Positions 40,329 to 50,173 of a DNA stretch of 64,000 nt are shown here, piece by piece. Numbering within the stretch: position 1 is the stretch's first letter; every line of letters starts with the position of its first letter. The notes under the pieces were generated by a model. That model was not told where the DNA came from. It saw nothing but the letters and a program-made list of their open reading frames with translations, and searched no databases. Where the stretch lies: NCBI RefSeq assembly GCF_018688155.1, contig NZ_CP061312.1, positions 186,001-250,000 on the forward strand, in the 5' to 3' direction. The position numbers and the translations under genes are program-made. The stretch is from Polynucleobacter sp. AP-Sving-400A-A2 (GTDB lineage Bacteria; Pseudomonadota; Gammaproteobacteria; Burkholderiales; Burkholderiaceae).

Positions 40329-41795
40329 ATGAGATTTTTTGTTGTTTGTCCAGGCGGACTTGAAGTACCTCTTGCACAAGAGCTAGCAAGTATTGCGCAG
40401 CGCCCTGACTGTAAGGCCTTGGGTGCTTGGGTGATTGATCCAACGCCTACGAGTCCTACGGGGGGAGTGGGTTTGGCAGCGCCGATATCAGCTGCCATGG
40501 CTTTGAATCTGCATTCTCGGATTGCGAGTCGAGTGTTGCTCCAGATGGCGGAATCGCCATATCGCCAGGAAGAAGATTTATATAAGCTGGCTAGTGGTTT
40601 AGCTTGGGAAGAGTGGTTTTCTTCCAAACAAACTCTACGTGTTGATGTCACCGCGCATCGCTCTCCACTTAAGAGCTTAAATTTTGCAACCTTGAAGATT
40701 AAGGATGCAATTGTTGATCGTCTCCGTGATGTCACTGGTGATCGTCCAAGTATTGATACGGCATTTCCAGATGTGCGGGTACAGGCCCACCTCACGGCAA
40801 CTCATGCCACGATCTATTTGGATACTTCAGGTGAGGCCTTATTTAAACGCGGCTGGAGAGATGAAAAGGGTGACGCGCCCTTAAAAGAAAATCTTGCGGC
40901 CGGTATCTTGTCAATTACCGGCTGGAAACCATCGCAAACTTTATTTGATCCGATGTGCGGTAGTGGGACCTTTTTGATTGAGGCCGCTCAAATGGCTTTG
41001 GCTATTCCACCGGGCGCCATTCGGGCAGGGATGTACGGAGACGATGCTAAGCCGAGTCGCTTGGCTTACCGTCCTCTAGTGACGTCCGCTCATGGATTTG
41101 GGTTTGTGCGACTCAAGCCATTTAATGAAGCTGCTGAACAAAAGCGTTGGACCACTCTAAAAGACGCTGCACATGCTGAAATGATGGAGAAGCGTAAGCA
41201 GTTTCCAGATTCAGAGTCTTTGGGTATTAGTGGTGGTGATATTAATGAGCGCTTGGTAGCTATGTTTAAGGGTAATTGGCAGCGGGCTCAGTTGCCGGGC
41301 TTACCAGTAACGCGTCAAGTTGATGCTTTAACAAGCAAGCCTCCAGCAAATACTCAAGATGGTGTCATGCTATTGAACCCGCCTTATGGTGAGCGCCTAG
41401 TGATCAAGGGTGGACGAGGCCAGGATCGCGCTGCGGATGGTGATGCGGAGCGAGACTCGTATGAACAGGCTGAGGAGCCAGAAGATCGCTACGCCTTTAA
41501 TCTGGAAACAGGCCGTCAGAGCGCTAAACGCTCTAGCCGTGAATCTCTCAAAAAGTTACAAGCTCAAGAAGAGCAGGATCCAAAATTTGTAGAGTTCTTA
41601 GGGCAGTTTGGTCAGCATCTGAAGGATGCTTTTGGTGGCTGGAATGTCTTTGTATTAACAGCAGATATGGCATTACCAGGGCAGTTGCGTATCAAGGAGT
41701 CTAAGCGCACCCCGTTATTTAATGGCCCTCTGGAATGTAGATTGTTTAAGTTCGAAATGCATCAAAAACGTGATGCTGCATCCGATTTAAAATAA
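40329..41795 (+). CDS. rlmL: RlmL-type 23S rRNA guanine-N2 methyltransferase with THUMP domain
   Basis: A THUMP domain (about residues 70-165) binds RNA and a SAM methyltransferase domain follows: LFDPMCGSGTFLIEAAQMAL (near 208-227) and the N2-guanine motif LLNPPYGERL (near 348-357). E. coli RlmL (YcbY) methylates G2445 and is fused to a second methyltransferase; that second half is absent here. After NPPYGER there is an unusual, highly charged insert of about 65 residues (around 358-420, rich in Asp, Glu, Arg, Ser, Lys). The symbol follows the family; the target base is inferred. Confidence 0.87.
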   Translation: MRFFVVCPGGLEVPLAQELASIAQRPDCKALGAWVIDPTPTSPTGGVGLAAPISAAMALNLHSRIASRVLLQMAESPYRQEEDLYKLASGLAWEEWFSSKQTLRVDVTAHRSPLKSLNFATLKIKDAIVDRLRDVTGDRPSIDTAFPDVRVQAHLTATHATIYLDTSGEALFKRGWRDEKGDAPLKENLAAGILSITGWKPSQTLFDPMCGSGTFLIEAAQMALAIPPGAIRAGMYGDDAKPSRLAYRPLVTSAHGFGFVRLKPFNEAAEQKRWTTLKDAAHAEMMEKRKQFPDSESLGISGGDINERLVAMFKGNWQRAQLPGLPVTRQVDALTSKPPANTQDGVMLLNPPYGERLVIKGGRGQDRAADGDAERDSYEQAEEPEDRYAFNLETGRQSAKRSSRESLKKLQAQEEQDPKFVEFLGQFGQHLKDAFGGWNVFVLTADMALPGQLRIKESKRTPLFNGPLECRLFKFEMHQKRDAASDLK

Positions 41796-41818
41796 AAAGA
41801 TAGCAAAGGAAGACGGCA

Positions 41819-41989
41819 ATGGAATTTAAAACTTATATGTGTTTAATTTGTGGCTGGGTCTACGACGAAGCTGCAGGTTTGCCTGAAGAGGGTATTGCAC
41901 CGGGCACGCTTTGGAAAGATGTACCCATGAACTGGACCTGTCCTGAGTGCGGTGCACGCAAAGAAGACTTTGAAATGATGGCGATCTAA
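41819..41989 (+). CDS. Rubredoxin
   Basis: A 56-residue rubredoxin that carries one iron on four cysteines: MCLICGWVYDEAAG (C-x-x-C near 8-11) and WTCPECGARKEDFE (C-x-x-C near 41-44). AAGGAAG precedes the ATG. It lies between the rlmL-like gene and hemL. Rubredoxins shuttle single electrons, often to alkane hydroxylases or in oxidative stress defence; the partner here is not shown. Confidence 0.93.
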   Translation: MEFKTYMCLICGWVYDEAAGLPEEGIAPGTLWKDVPMNWTCPECGARKEDFEMMAI

Positions 41990-42045
41990 TCGATCAATTT
42001 ACTTAGATCATATTTAAATTCATTAGCTAAATCGGGAAAAGTATC

Positions 42046-43338
42046 TTGGGAAAAAATGACATCTTATTTGAGCGCGCACAAAAAACAATTCCTGGGGGTG
42101 TGAATTCTCCAGTACGCGCTTTTCGTCAGGTAGGCGGAACGCCGCGTTTTGTTGCCAAAGCAAAAGGCCCTTATTTCTGGGATGCTGAAGGTACGCGCTA
42201 TATTGATTTAATTATGTCTTGGGGTCCTATGATTGCGGGCCATGCAAATCCAGAAGTGGTGGAAGCAGTAAAGCGGGCTGCAGAAACTAGCTTTAGCTAC
42301 GGCGCCCCTACCGAAGGCGAAATTGAATTAGCAGAACGCATCTGCCAATTGGTGCCAAGTATTGAGCAAGTACGAATGGTCTCGAGTGGAACCGAAGCCA
42401 CTATGAGTGCATTACGTCTTGCACGTGGCCATACGGGGCGCGATCTTATTATTAAATTTGAAGGTTGCTATCACGGTCATGCTGATAGTCTTTTGGTAAA
42501 GGCGGGCTCTGGCCTCTTGACCTTTGCAGATTCAACTCAAAACGCACCTTCCTCTGGCGGCGTGCCACAGGATTTAGTTAAACATACCTTGGTGCTGCCA
42601 TATAACGATGTTGCGGCGCTACAGGAGGTATTTGATAAGCAGGGTGATCAAGTTGCCGCGGTGATTATTGAGCCATTTTCTGGCAATATGAATCTCATTA
42701 AACCTTCAAAAGAATTTCTCTCGACACTGCGTCAGTTGACGAGCCAGCATGGCAGCGTGCTCATTTACGACGAAGTCATGACCGGCTTTAGGGTTGCTTT
42801 GGGTGGTGCGCAATCTTTACAAGGGATTACTCCTGATCTTACTTGTCTTGGTAAGGTGATGGGCGGCGGTATGCCGATGGCTGCTTTTGGCGGTAAAAAA
42901 GAAATCATGTCCAAACTTGCCCCCTTGGGTAATGTTTACCAGGCGGGTACCTTGTCTGGTAATCCTGTTGCCGTAGCAGCGGGATTAAAGACGTTGGAAA
43001 TTATTTCTCGAGAAGGTTTCTTCGATTGCCTGACTGGGCAAACTGAAAAACTGATGACCGGTTTAAAGTTGGCTGCGGATGAAGCGGGTGTGCCGTTTGC
43101 TGTCGATAGCGTTGGCGGCATGTTCGGCTTTTACTTTACCAATGAAATCCCCACTTCTTTTGAAGCTGTTACTAAAACAGATATCGAAGCGTTTAAGAAA
43201 TTCTTCCACTTGATGTTAGATCAAGGAGTGTACTTAGCTCCATCTGCTTATGAGGCTGGATTTACTTCTATTGCTCATGACAATGCAGTTTTAGAGGAAA
43301 TCATCACTGCTGCGAAAACTGCATTTAAGAAGTTATAA
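42046..43338 (+). CDS. hemL: Glutamate-1-semialdehyde 2,1-aminomutase
   Basis: PLP enzyme that makes 5-aminolevulinate in the C5 haem pathway. 430 residues: [20 protein letters not shown] start, [47 protein letters not shown] and the PLP Lys in [17 protein letters not shown]. The start must be TTG at 42046, since no ATG fits in frame before residue 58 and the resulting N-terminus matches the family. GGGAAAAG lies just upstream. Confidence 0.97.
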   Translation: MGKNDILFERAQKTIPGGVNSPVRAFRQVGGTPRFVAKAKGPYFWDAEGTRYIDLIMSWGPMIAGHANPEVVEAVKRAAETSFSYGAPTEGEIELAERICQLVPSIEQVRMVSSGTEATMSALRLARGHTGRDLIIKFEGCYHGHADSLLVKAGSGLLTFADSTQNAPSSGGVPQDLVKHTLVLPYNDVAALQEVFDKQGDQVAAVIIEPFSGNMNLIKPSKEFLSTLRQLTSQHGSVLIYDEVMTGFRVALGGAQSLQGITPDLTCLGKVMGGGMPMAAFGGKKEIMSKLAPLGNVYQAGTLSGNPVAVAAGLKTLEIISREGFFDCLTGQTEKLMTGLKLAADEAGVPFAVDSVGGMFGFYFTNEIPTSFEAVTKTDIEAFKKFFHLMLDQGVYLAPSAYEAGFTSIAHDNAVLEEIITAAKTAFKKL

Positions 43339-43354
43339 GAGGTTGTAGTCAGAA

Positions 43355-44194
43355 TTACATTCTGAGTGGATGGTCATAGCCATCTACTTGAATGATTTCC
43401 AGTTTCTTACTCGGTTTGCCTGACTCCGGAATTTCCATGGCTGTGAGCTTGCCACCCCAGACGCAGCCCGTATCTAGGCCAATGACATTGTCATGTCGGA
43501 GTAGTCCTAGAGTGGACCAGTGCCCGAAGTAAATCAGGCTATCTTGAGTTTTCCTCTTGGGTGCTTTAAACCAAGGGATGTAGCCCTTTGGACCATCCTC
43601 AAAACCTTCCTTGCTCTCAAACTCCATCATGCCTGTTGGAGTGCAAAAACGAACACGGGTTAGTGCGTTGGTGATGACACGCAATCGCTCATAGCCCTTG
43701 AGAGAGTTACTCCATTTGTTTGGGGTATTGCCGTACATGCTAGCTAAAAAATCTTTATAGGATTTTTTGCGCAGCGCTTTCTCTACTTCTTGTGCACATT
43801 CAATCGTTTGCTGTAAATCCCATTGAGGCAGGACACCTGCATGTACCGTTAAGACCTTGCCATTACTCAGGGCCATTGGCCGATGGCGTAACCAATGAAT
43901 TAATTCTGCTCTATCGGGTGCATCTAGGATGGGTTGAACGGTATCTAGCCCCTTGGTTTTGCGGATGCCTGCATCTATCGCAAGTAAGTGGAGATCATGA
44001 TTGCCAAGAATGCACTCTATCCGTTGATCTTCTTGGAGTTGTTTGAGGTGACGCAATGTGCCTAAGGAATCCGGCCCTCGATTAACAAGATCGCCCAAGA
44101 AAATCATCTTAGACTGCTTGGGGAGCTTCTTGACGAGCGCCTTCAAGGAGGGCGCGCAGCCCTGAATATCGCCGATGGCATAGATCTTACTCAT
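43355..44194 (-). CDS. apaH: Symmetrical bis(5'-nucleosyl)-tetraphosphatase
   Basis: Hydrolyses Ap4A to two ADP. Calcineurin-like phosphoesterase with the five metal motifs beginning AIGDIQGCAPSLKAL (near 6-20), FLGDLVNRGPDSLGTLRHLK and LGNHDLHLLAID; later HAGVLPQWDL and FGHWSTLG. 279 residues. Convergent with hemL, 16 bp between stops. phrB follows upstream in the same orientation. Confidence 0.96.
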   Translation of the reverse strand: MSKIYAIGDIQGCAPSLKALVKKLPKQSKMIFLGDLVNRGPDSLGTLRHLKQLQEDQRIECILGNHDLHLLAIDAGIRKTKGLDTVQPILDAPDRAELIHWLRHRPMALSNGKVLTVHAGVLPQWDLQQTIECAQEVEKALRKKSYKDFLASMYGNTPNKWSNSLKGYERLRVITNALTRVRFCTPTGMMEFESKEGFEDGPKGYIPWFKAPKRKTQDSLIYFGHWSTLGLLRHDNVIGLDTGCVWGGKLTAMEIPESGKPSKKLEIIQVDGYDHPLRM

Positions 44195-44234
44195 GCCCTA
44201 TCTTAAAGCGGAAAGCATCAAAGTCGCGAGTAAG

Positions 44235-45725
44235 TTAGTCGGCTGTAGATTCTGGACTAACTTTTTTAACCACGCTATAGCGTACCAAGGTCTTTTTGCG
44301 TGCCTCATCATGATTTACAACCGGAAGTGGGTAGTCACGCCCTAGAAGAACGCCGGCTGCTTCTAGTTCAATATGACCAGATTCCCAAGGTGCATGAATG
44401 GATTTCTTGGAAAGCTTGTCTAGCTGAGGCAGGTAGCGACGAATAAATTTGCCTTCAGGATCAAACTTCTGAGATTGGGTAATAGGGTTAAAGATTCTGA
44501 AGTAGGGTTGTGCATCGCATCCTGAAGAAGAAGCCCATTGCCAGCCACCATTATTAGAAGACAACTCAAAATCATTGAGGTGTTTTGCAAAATACATTTC
44601 ACCCCAGCGCCAATCAATTCCTAAATCCTTAGTAAGGAAGCTGGCAACCACCATGCGTAGGCGATTATGCATATATCCACTTTGGTTAAGTTGGCACATA
44701 GCTGCATCAACTAGCGGGTAGCCTGTTTTGCCATCGCACCAGGCTTTAAATAGTTTCTTGGCAGTGGCACCACTTTCCCACTCGATATTGTCATAGTCTG
44801 GTTTGAAGGCTGCACCTTCAGCAAGACGTGGATGGTTCGCCAGAATCATGAAATAAAAATCACGCCAGATTAATTCACTTAACCAGATCGTTGCACCCAT
44901 ACTGCCAGCGAGCATGCGGCGATGGGCATCGCGTACCAAGCCTCGAATCGAGAGCATGCCAAAGCGTAAGTATGTCGACAGATAGCTCACACCTTTAATG
45001 GCAGGGAAATCTCGACCGATTTGATACTGATCGATGCGATGGAGGAAGTCTTCCAAGAAACTCTGGCCACCCTCAGATCCTGGCGGGAGATAAGTTTCAA
45101 TCCCGGTTGGGCTAAAGCCCATAGATTCTAGAGATGGAATAGGGGATTCCAAAGTATTTGGGATGGCTGCAAATTGCCCTTTTTTAGGCATGCAGTCATA
45201 TGCTGCGATATCTTTTTCTTGTAGTGTCTTAAGCCAATTGTTCTTATAGGGTGTAAAGATTGAGAACACTGTATTTGAGTTAGTCAGAATTTCTTTCTTC
45301 TCAAAAATCACTTGGTCTTTAAAAGACTCAAATTCAATACCCAATTTTTCTAGCGACTGTTTTACAGAGTCATCGCGGGCAATTGCTGATGGTTCATAGT
45401 CATGATTGGTGTAAACGGTATTGACACCCAAAGTATGCGCAATCTTTGGAATGCACGTAGTGGGTTTGCCAAACTGAACAATTAGTCCGCCACCTTGTTT
45501 GCGCAATTGTGCATCTATTTGTTGCAGGCCCTGCCATATAAAGTCTACACGCCGATCCTGTTTGAGACCGCTTGCATCTAGATCTTCCGTTTTCAGCAGA
45601 TCCAAAATACTGGTATCGAAGATGAACGCTAGCCAAACTTGGGCATTATTTTTCAGGGCGTGGTGAAGTGCTGCGTTGTCGTAAAGACGCAGGTCGCGAC
45701 GGAGCCAGACGAGAGCTTTTTGCAT
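44235..45725 (-). CDS. phrB: Deoxyribodipyrimidine photolyase
   Basis: Light-dependent repair of cyclobutane pyrimidine dimers. The N-terminal antenna domain begins KALVWLRRDLRLYDNAAL; the C-terminal FAD domain has GYPLVDAAMCQLNQSGYMHN, RMVVASFLTKDLGIDWRWGE and NNGGWQWASSSGCDAQPYFR, all photolyase signatures including the Trp chain region. About 496 residues. ATG 45725 is taken; 45734 would add three residues (MLP). Confidence 0.96.
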   Translation of the reverse strand: MQKALVWLRRDLRLYDNAALHHALKNNAQVWLAFIFDTSILDLLKTEDLDASGLKQDRRVDFIWQGLQQIDAQLRKQGGGLIVQFGKPTTCIPKIAHTLGVNTVYTNHDYEPSAIARDDSVKQSLEKLGIEFESFKDQVIFEKKEILTNSNTVFSIFTPYKNNWLKTLQEKDIAAYDCMPKKGQFAAIPNTLESPIPSLESMGFSPTGIETYLPPGSEGGQSFLEDFLHRIDQYQIGRDFPAIKGVSYLSTYLRFGMLSIRGLVRDAHRRMLAGSMGATIWLSELIWRDFYFMILANHPRLAEGAAFKPDYDNIEWESGATAKKLFKAWCDGKTGYPLVDAAMCQLNQSGYMHNRLRMVVASFLTKDLGIDWRWGEMYFAKHLNDFELSSNNGGWQWASSSGCDAQPYFRIFNPITQSQKFDPEGKFIRRYLPQLDKLSKKSIHAPWESGHIELEAAGVLLGRDYPLPVVNHDEARKKTLVRYSVVKKVSPESTAD

Positions 45726-45795
45726 AGGCAACATCTTATGGCTTATTCAAGAAAAGTGCTTGATTGCATTAGATTTTCTGTAAAATAATGCTAAT

Positions 45796-46452
45796 ATGAC
45801 CACGGCCAAGAAAGCCTCCACAGAAGCCTCTCAGGCTTTGAATTCAGCCTTATCGCATGAGTCATCCATTTCTTTTTCCGCTGACCATCTAGCAAACCAA
45901 TTCCTCATTGCCATGCCTGGGATGGTCGACCCTAATTTTGCGGGTTCAGTTATCTATCTTTTTGAGCATACCGAGCGAGGCGCGATGGGCTTGGTGATCA
46001 ATCGCCCGACTGAACTCGATATGGGCGCCTTATTTGAAAAAATTGAGGTCAAGCTGGAGGCTGAGCCAGTATCAGATCAACCAGTCTATTTTGGTGGGCC
46101 AGTGCAAATTGAACGTGGATTTGTCTTGCATGAGCCCTCTGCAGAGCTAGCTTATAGCTCTTCCTTGGCCGTTCCAGGTGGCTTAACCATGACGACATCT
46201 AAGGATGTACTTGAGGCTGTTGCAACAGGTTCTGGACCTAGTAAATTCTTAATGACCTTGGGTTATGCGGGTTGGAGTGCTGGGCAACTTGAGGAAGAGA
46301 TTACCCTTAATGGCTGGATAAACGTGCCCCTGTCCCAGCAGCAAATGATTGAGATTATTTTCAATACCCCCTCTAGTCAGCGCTATGAACGGACCATGGG
46401 TCTTCTAGGATTTGACCCCTCTCATTTATCAGGCGAGGCAGGGCATGCTTGA
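45796..46452 (+). CDS. yqgE: YqgE/AlgH family protein (UPF0301)
   Basis: A 218-residue protein of the UPF0301 family: LIAMPGMVDPNFAGSVIYLF (near 38-57), GAMGLVINRP, PVYFGGPVQIERGFVLH and FLMTLGYAGWSAGQLEEEI. Biochemical role unknown; nearly always next to ruvX (yqgF), as here, where the end overlaps the ruvX start by 8 bp. A possible -10 element TAAAAT at 45781-45786 lies very close to the ATG and would give a very short leader. Confidence 0.93.
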   Translation: MTTAKKASTEASQALNSALSHESSISFSADHLANQFLIAMPGMVDPNFAGSVIYLFEHTERGAMGLVINRPTELDMGALFEKIEVKLEAEPVSDQPVYFGGPVQIERGFVLHEPSAELAYSSSLAVPGGLTMTTSKDVLEAVATGSGPSKFLMTLGYAGWSAGQLEEEITLNGWINVPLSQQQMIEIIFNTPSSQRYERTMGLLGFDPSHLSGEAGHA

Positions 46453-46870
46453 GGGCATCAAGAAGGGCGCAGCGTTGACGGTCATGGCTTTTGACTTTGG
46501 GACGCGACGGATTGGTGTTGCCATTGGCAATACTCTGACCAAAGCTGGCCAGCCTTTGAAGATTATTGCGGAGCCATCTGAGGATGTGCGATTTAGAGCT
46601 ATTCAGACCTTGATCAAAGAGTGGCAGCCAAGTCAGTTGGTGGTGGGGATGCCATGTCATCCTGACGGTACAGAGCATGAAATGAGCGCCAAGGCTCGCC
46701 GCTTTGGCAATCAGTTGCACGGACGCTTTCAGTTGCCCGTAGATTGGGTAGATGAGCGCTATACCTCTGCGGTTTTAGAGGGTGATCCTGATATGCGAGA
46801 CAATTTGGATGCGCAGTCTGCGGCCTTGATTTTGGAGCAGTATTTTCTTGAGAAGAATTGGATTAGTTGA
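46445..46870 (+). CDS. ruvX: Putative pre-16S rRNA nuclease / Holliday junction resolvase-like YqgF
   Basis: RNase H-fold protein, implicated in pre-16S rRNA 5'-end processing. 141 residues: VMAFDFGTRRIGVAIGNTL (catalytic Asp near residue 17), VVGMPCHPDGTEHEMSAKA and VDWVDERYTSAVLE. ATG 46445 overlaps the yqgE stop and is preferred; an in-frame ATG at 46412 lies deep in yqgE. Confidence 0.95.
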   Translation: MLEGIKKGAALTVMAFDFGTRRIGVAIGNTLTKAGQPLKIIAEPSEDVRFRAIQTLIKEWQPSQLVVGMPCHPDGTEHEMSAKARRFGNQLHGRFQLPVDWVDERYTSAVLEGDPDMRDNLDAQSAALILEQYFLEKNWIS

Positions 46871-46871
46871 G

Positions 46872-47378
46872 ATGAATGCAGAGCAGTCGTATCGGAAACT
46901 ATTAGAGGCAATCAAGCATCGTAAAGATGCAAATGAGGTCTTTGAGTTGGCTGGTCTTGCGATGGGTGGCGCATGGATTGCGGAGCGTTTGGCTGCCGAT
47001 CTCAATTTGCCTCACTACGGTGTGATTAATGTGGCTTTTCATCGGGATGATTATGCGGAGAAGGGGATGACTGCGCTTAGTACTGCTAGTACCATGTCCA
47101 CCAATCTTCCCTTTGAAGTAAATGGCGCAAACATTATCTTGATCGATGATGTTTTATTGACTGGCCGTACAGTTCGAGCAGCCCTTAATGAGTTATTTGA
47201 TTTTGGTCGGCCGGCACAAGTGCAGTTGATGGTATTGGCCGATCGTGAGAATCGTGAGTTACCAATCTCGGCAGATTTTGTAGGGGAGCAAGTGAGTGTT
47301 CTAGACAATCAAATATTGGTTTTAGAAAAAGATGATGCTGGCAAGTTCAGCTTCCAATTAGAGGCGCGTACAGGATGA
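46872..47378 (+). CDS. pyrR: PyrR-type pyrimidine regulator/uracil phosphoribosyltransferase
   Basis: Type I phosphoribosyltransferase of 168 residues with the PRPP motif [20 protein letters not shown] (near 93-112) and [15 protein letters not shown]. PyrR of Firmicutes attenuates pyr operons; in proteobacteria, where pyrR stands before pyrB, its regulatory role is unclear. I take ATG 46872, 2 bp after ruvX. The stop overlaps pyrB's ATG (ATGA at 47375-47378), so translation is probably coupled. Confidence 0.93.
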   Translation: MNAEQSYRKLLEAIKHRKDANEVFELAGLAMGGAWIAERLAADLNLPHYGVINVAFHRDDYAEKGMTALSTASTMSTNLPFEVNGANIILIDDVLLTGRTVRAALNELFDFGRPAQVQLMVLADRENRELPISADFVGEQVSVLDNQILVLEKDDAGKFSFQLEARTG

Positions 47379-48367
47379 GCGTAGATACCACTTCAGTAAA
47401 TGCTCCATTGAGCAGCCCTGTAAACCAATTTAATAGTGCTGGTGAGTTAACTCATCTTCTCACTCTAGAGGGTTTACCTAAAGAGCAGATTCTGCACATT
47501 TTGGATACCGCTCAGCAGTTTGTGAGCATTACAGATCCTGCTAGAGAGGTAAAAAAAGTACCTCTATTGCGAGGTAAAAGCGTATTCAATCTCTTTTTTG
47601 AAAACTCCACCCGTACGCGTACCACTTTTGAGATCGCTGCCAAACGTTTATCTGCCGATGTGATCAACCTGGATATCTCCACTTCTTCTACGGCTAAAGG
47701 CGAGAGTCTTCTAGATACCATTGATAACTTGGTGGCTATGCAGGCGGATATTTTTGTTGTGCGCCACAGCGTCTCTAGGGCGCCAATTGAGATTGCTCAA
47801 CATGTTCCACCACATGTGCACGTGGTGAACGCGGGTGATGGTAGTCATCAGCATCCTACGCAAGGCTTGCTTGATATGTATACGATGCGCCACTTTAAGA
47901 AAGACTTTAGTGGGCTGAAGGTCGCTATCGTTGGCGATATCGTGCATAGCCGTGTTGCTAAATCCAATATCTGCGCATTGAGAACTTTGGGTTGTACTGA
48001 TATCAGAGCTATTGGCCCTGAGAGCCTGCTACCAAGTGACTTGGACATGCTTGGGGTTAAGGTCTTCCATAGTATGGAAGAGGGTCTTAAAGGCGTTGAT
48101 GTAGTGATGACTCTACGTATTCAGAAAGAACGCATGGAAGCTGGTCAGGTGCCTGAGGGCGATGCCTTCTTTAAGCAGTATGGCTTAACCCCCACACGCC
48201 TAGCCTTAGCCAAACCCGATGCCATTGTGATGCATCCGGGCCCAATGAATCGTGGCGTAGAGATAGATTCATCAGTTGCAGATGGCCCGCAATCCGTCAT
48301 CTTGAATCAAGTGACCTTTGGTATTGCGGTGCGGATGGCGGTGATGTCGATTGTTGCGGGGAATTAG
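47375..48367 (+). CDS. pyrB: Aspartate carbamoyltransferase catalytic subunit
   Basis: First committed step of pyrimidine synthesis. 330 residues: the carbamoyl-phosphate loop [19 protein letters not shown] (near 66-84), [40 protein letters not shown] and [16 protein letters not shown]-terminal [15 protein letters not shown] pyrI regulatory subunit and pyrC are not adjacent. Last gene before the polysaccharide region. Confidence 0.98.
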   Translation: MSVDTTSVNAPLSSPVNQFNSAGELTHLLTLEGLPKEQILHILDTAQQFVSITDPAREVKKVPLLRGKSVFNLFFENSTRTRTTFEIAAKRLSADVINLDISTSSTAKGESLLDTIDNLVAMQADIFVVRHSVSRAPIEIAQHVPPHVHVVNAGDGSHQHPTQGLLDMYTMRHFKKDFSGLKVAIVGDIVHSRVAKSNICALRTLGCTDIRAIGPESLLPSDLDMLGVKVFHSMEEGLKGVDVVMTLRIQKERMEAGQVPEGDAFFKQYGLTPTRLALAKPDAIVMHPGPMNRGVEIDSSVADGPQSVILNQVTFGIAVRMAVMSIVAGN

Positions 48368-48394
48368 AGGCAATTTATGGCCTCATCAGTAATT

Positions 48395-49459
48395 CTATGA
48401 AGATGTGCTGTCTTTAATTTCTTTAAATTTAGCAAGAATAGTATTTGCCATTTCATCATAAGAGAAGCGGCCTTCAATGAATTTTCTTCCTGATGCTGCA
48501 ATCCCCTCTATTTTTTGCGTGTCATGCAGTAGTTGAGAAAGAGATTGCTTGAACTCATCAACGCTGTTGAAGAGAATTAAGTTCTGATTATTAATTAATT
48601 CTGGGTGGAGTTCATCGTAATTATCAGAGCAAAGAATTGATCCTGAAGCCAAAATTTCATAAGGCCTCATGTTGATTCCGCTTTGAGTCTCCAGAACATT
48701 TTCTGGCTTCGCAATAATACTCAGAACAACTTTGGATGAGTTGTAGAGCTTATTTAACTTTTCCCCGTAGCACTCAATACCCTTAATTGCCTTAAGTAAA
48801 GAAGGCTTAGATAAAGCAGGTGCCACCCACCTTGAGCCATAGAGACTAACTTTATTGGTTACCTCTAATGCCGCTAGAATAAATTTCTCCCGGTGTACGC
48901 TATGTTTTCCAACGAAGGAGATGTCAATTGATTTTTTAGTGCCGGGAATATAGCGGAATTCATGATGATCGACTGCGTGAGGCAAATAACTTGTATTTAC
49001 AAATCCCAGCCCATTCAAGACGCTTATCGCAATCTTGCTGTAAGAAAAATACCAATCAAGATTCGTGGCAAATAAGGTCAGTCTCTTGGGGTCTTGAACG
49101 GGGTCCACAAGCCAGGCAACCTTAGGGGCGTTAATTTGAGAGAGTGTTGATTCTGAATAATGAATACCGTGTATAAAAAATACGAAATCAGGATTATTTT
49201 TTTTGTAAAACTTTACTAGCTCTGTATTAAGATAGTTCCAATGCGTTAATGGATGTCTTGAAAAAAGAAATTTTCCCTTTTTAAGAATCCGAAGGTTGTG
49301 GGCCCACTTGTTAATCGCGTGGAATACGTATTTATCGACCCAATGGTGATGTTCATTTGCCAGGAAGGTAATTGTTTCTACCCCAACATTTTCAAACCCC
49401 TTTTCCAGTCCTGGAACGATAGCTGGCTTAGATTGATAAACAATAAGGATGCGGGTCAT
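48395..49459 (-). CDS. CgeB/DUF3880-type glycosyltransferase
   Basis: A 354-residue GT-B-like protein. N-terminal MTRILIVYQSKPAIVPGLEK and the middle PKVAWLVDPVQDP resemble DUF3880; the C-terminal half has FVGKHSVHREKFI, GINMRPYEILASGSILCSDN and FKQSLSQLLHDTQKI, the pattern of CgeB-like glycosyltransferases (a conserved Glu in RPYEILASG). Sugar and acceptor are unknown. It opens the surface-polysaccharide region and points toward pyrB. The sequence is AT-richer than the genes before it. Confidence 0.75.
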   Translation of the reverse strand: MTRILIVYQSKPAIVPGLEKGFENVGVETITFLANEHHHWVDKYVFHAINKWAHNLRILKKGKFLFSRHPLTHWNYLNTELVKFYKKNNPDFVFFIHGIHYSESTLSQINAPKVAWLVDPVQDPKRLTLFATNLDWYFSYSKIAISVLNGLGFVNTSYLPHAVDHHEFRYIPGTKKSIDISFVGKHSVHREKFILAALEVTNKVSLYGSRWVAPALSKPSLLKAIKGIECYGEKLNKLYNSSKVVLSIIAKPENVLETQSGINMRPYEILASGSILCSDNYDELHPELINNQNLILFNSVDEFKQSLSQLLHDTQKIEGIAASGRKFIEGRFSYDEMANTILAKFKEIKDSTSS

Positions 49460-49558
49460 GAGGGGTGAGGCCTTGGTGGCAATGATTTGTAAGTTTACAA
49501 TGCCATTGAATACTTCTTTTGTTGCTGAGAGAAACTTTTAATCACTGCCAGAGGCTAT

Positions 49559-50173
49559 ATGAGGCTCGTAAAGTATTTTAAAACCCTGAAAATGATGTTT
49601 CGGTCTCTTAGCCATATTGTGGATATGGAAGAGGTTGAAGATTTAGAGCCTTTCTACTCTAAATTCCGGGCCAACTCGTCTAGCAATGCAAATTCGAAGA
49701 CTTTGGATCTGGGGTGCGGGGGTATTCCTAGGAATCCATTTAAGGCAGATCTTCTTTATGGGATTGATATCCGAGATAGCGCTAATCCCAACATTGCTAA
49801 ATCTGATCTTGCGCAAGGGGGAATTCCCCATGCGGATGCCTCTATGGACTACATCACCGCATTTGATTTTATCGAGCACGTTCCTCGGGTTGTTTATTTG
49901 CCGCAAATTCGCTACTCCTTCATAGAGTTAATGAATGAGGTTTATCGCGTTCTTACTCCTGGCGGACTCTTTCTGGCTCAAACCCCTGTGTACCCCTTTT
50001 CCGCATGCTTCACAGATCCAACCCATATCAATCCAATAACGAGCGAAACGTTCTCTCAATATTTTGATGATCAGCGTCAGTGGGGGAGGATGTATGGATT
50101 CAATGGCGCCTTCAAGATAGAGGGTCAAGTTCGCCATTCGACCCATTTGATCAGTGTGCTGAGAAAAGTTTGA
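49559..50173 (+). CDS. Class I SAM-dependent methyltransferase
   Basis: A 204-residue methyltransferase. TLDLGCGGIPRNPFKADLLY (near 49-68) is the SAM loop; DASMDYITAFDFIEHVPRVV and EVYRVLTPGGLFLAQTPVYP are the later motifs of the family acting on small molecules or glycans. In this setting it could cap or modify a glycan or lipid carrier-linked sugar. The stop TGA (50171-50173) overlaps the next gene's TTG start. Confidence 0.78.
   Translation: MRLVKYFKTLKMMFRSLSHIVDMEEVEDLEPFYSKFRANSSSNANSKTLDLGCGGIPRNPFKADLLYGIDIRDSANPNIAKSDLAQGGIPHADASMDYITAFDFIEHVPRVVYLPQIRYSFIELMNEVYRVLTPGGLFLAQTPVYPFSACFTDPTHINPITSETFSQYFDDQRQWGRMYGFNGAFKIEGQVRHSTHLISVLRKV

Noticed and set aside
43352..43368. CAGAAT/ATTCTG inverted repeat between hemL and apaH
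   Set aside because: Six-bp arms, no T run and overlapping the apaH end; likely chance.
48368..48394. GAGGC/GCCTC hairpin after pyrB
   Set aside because: Five-bp stem without a T run; not enough for a terminator call.
50080..50169. Longer start for the NSSVRGPF protein
   Set aside because: It would overlap 94 bp of the methyltransferase in another frame; TTG at the stop overlap is more likely.
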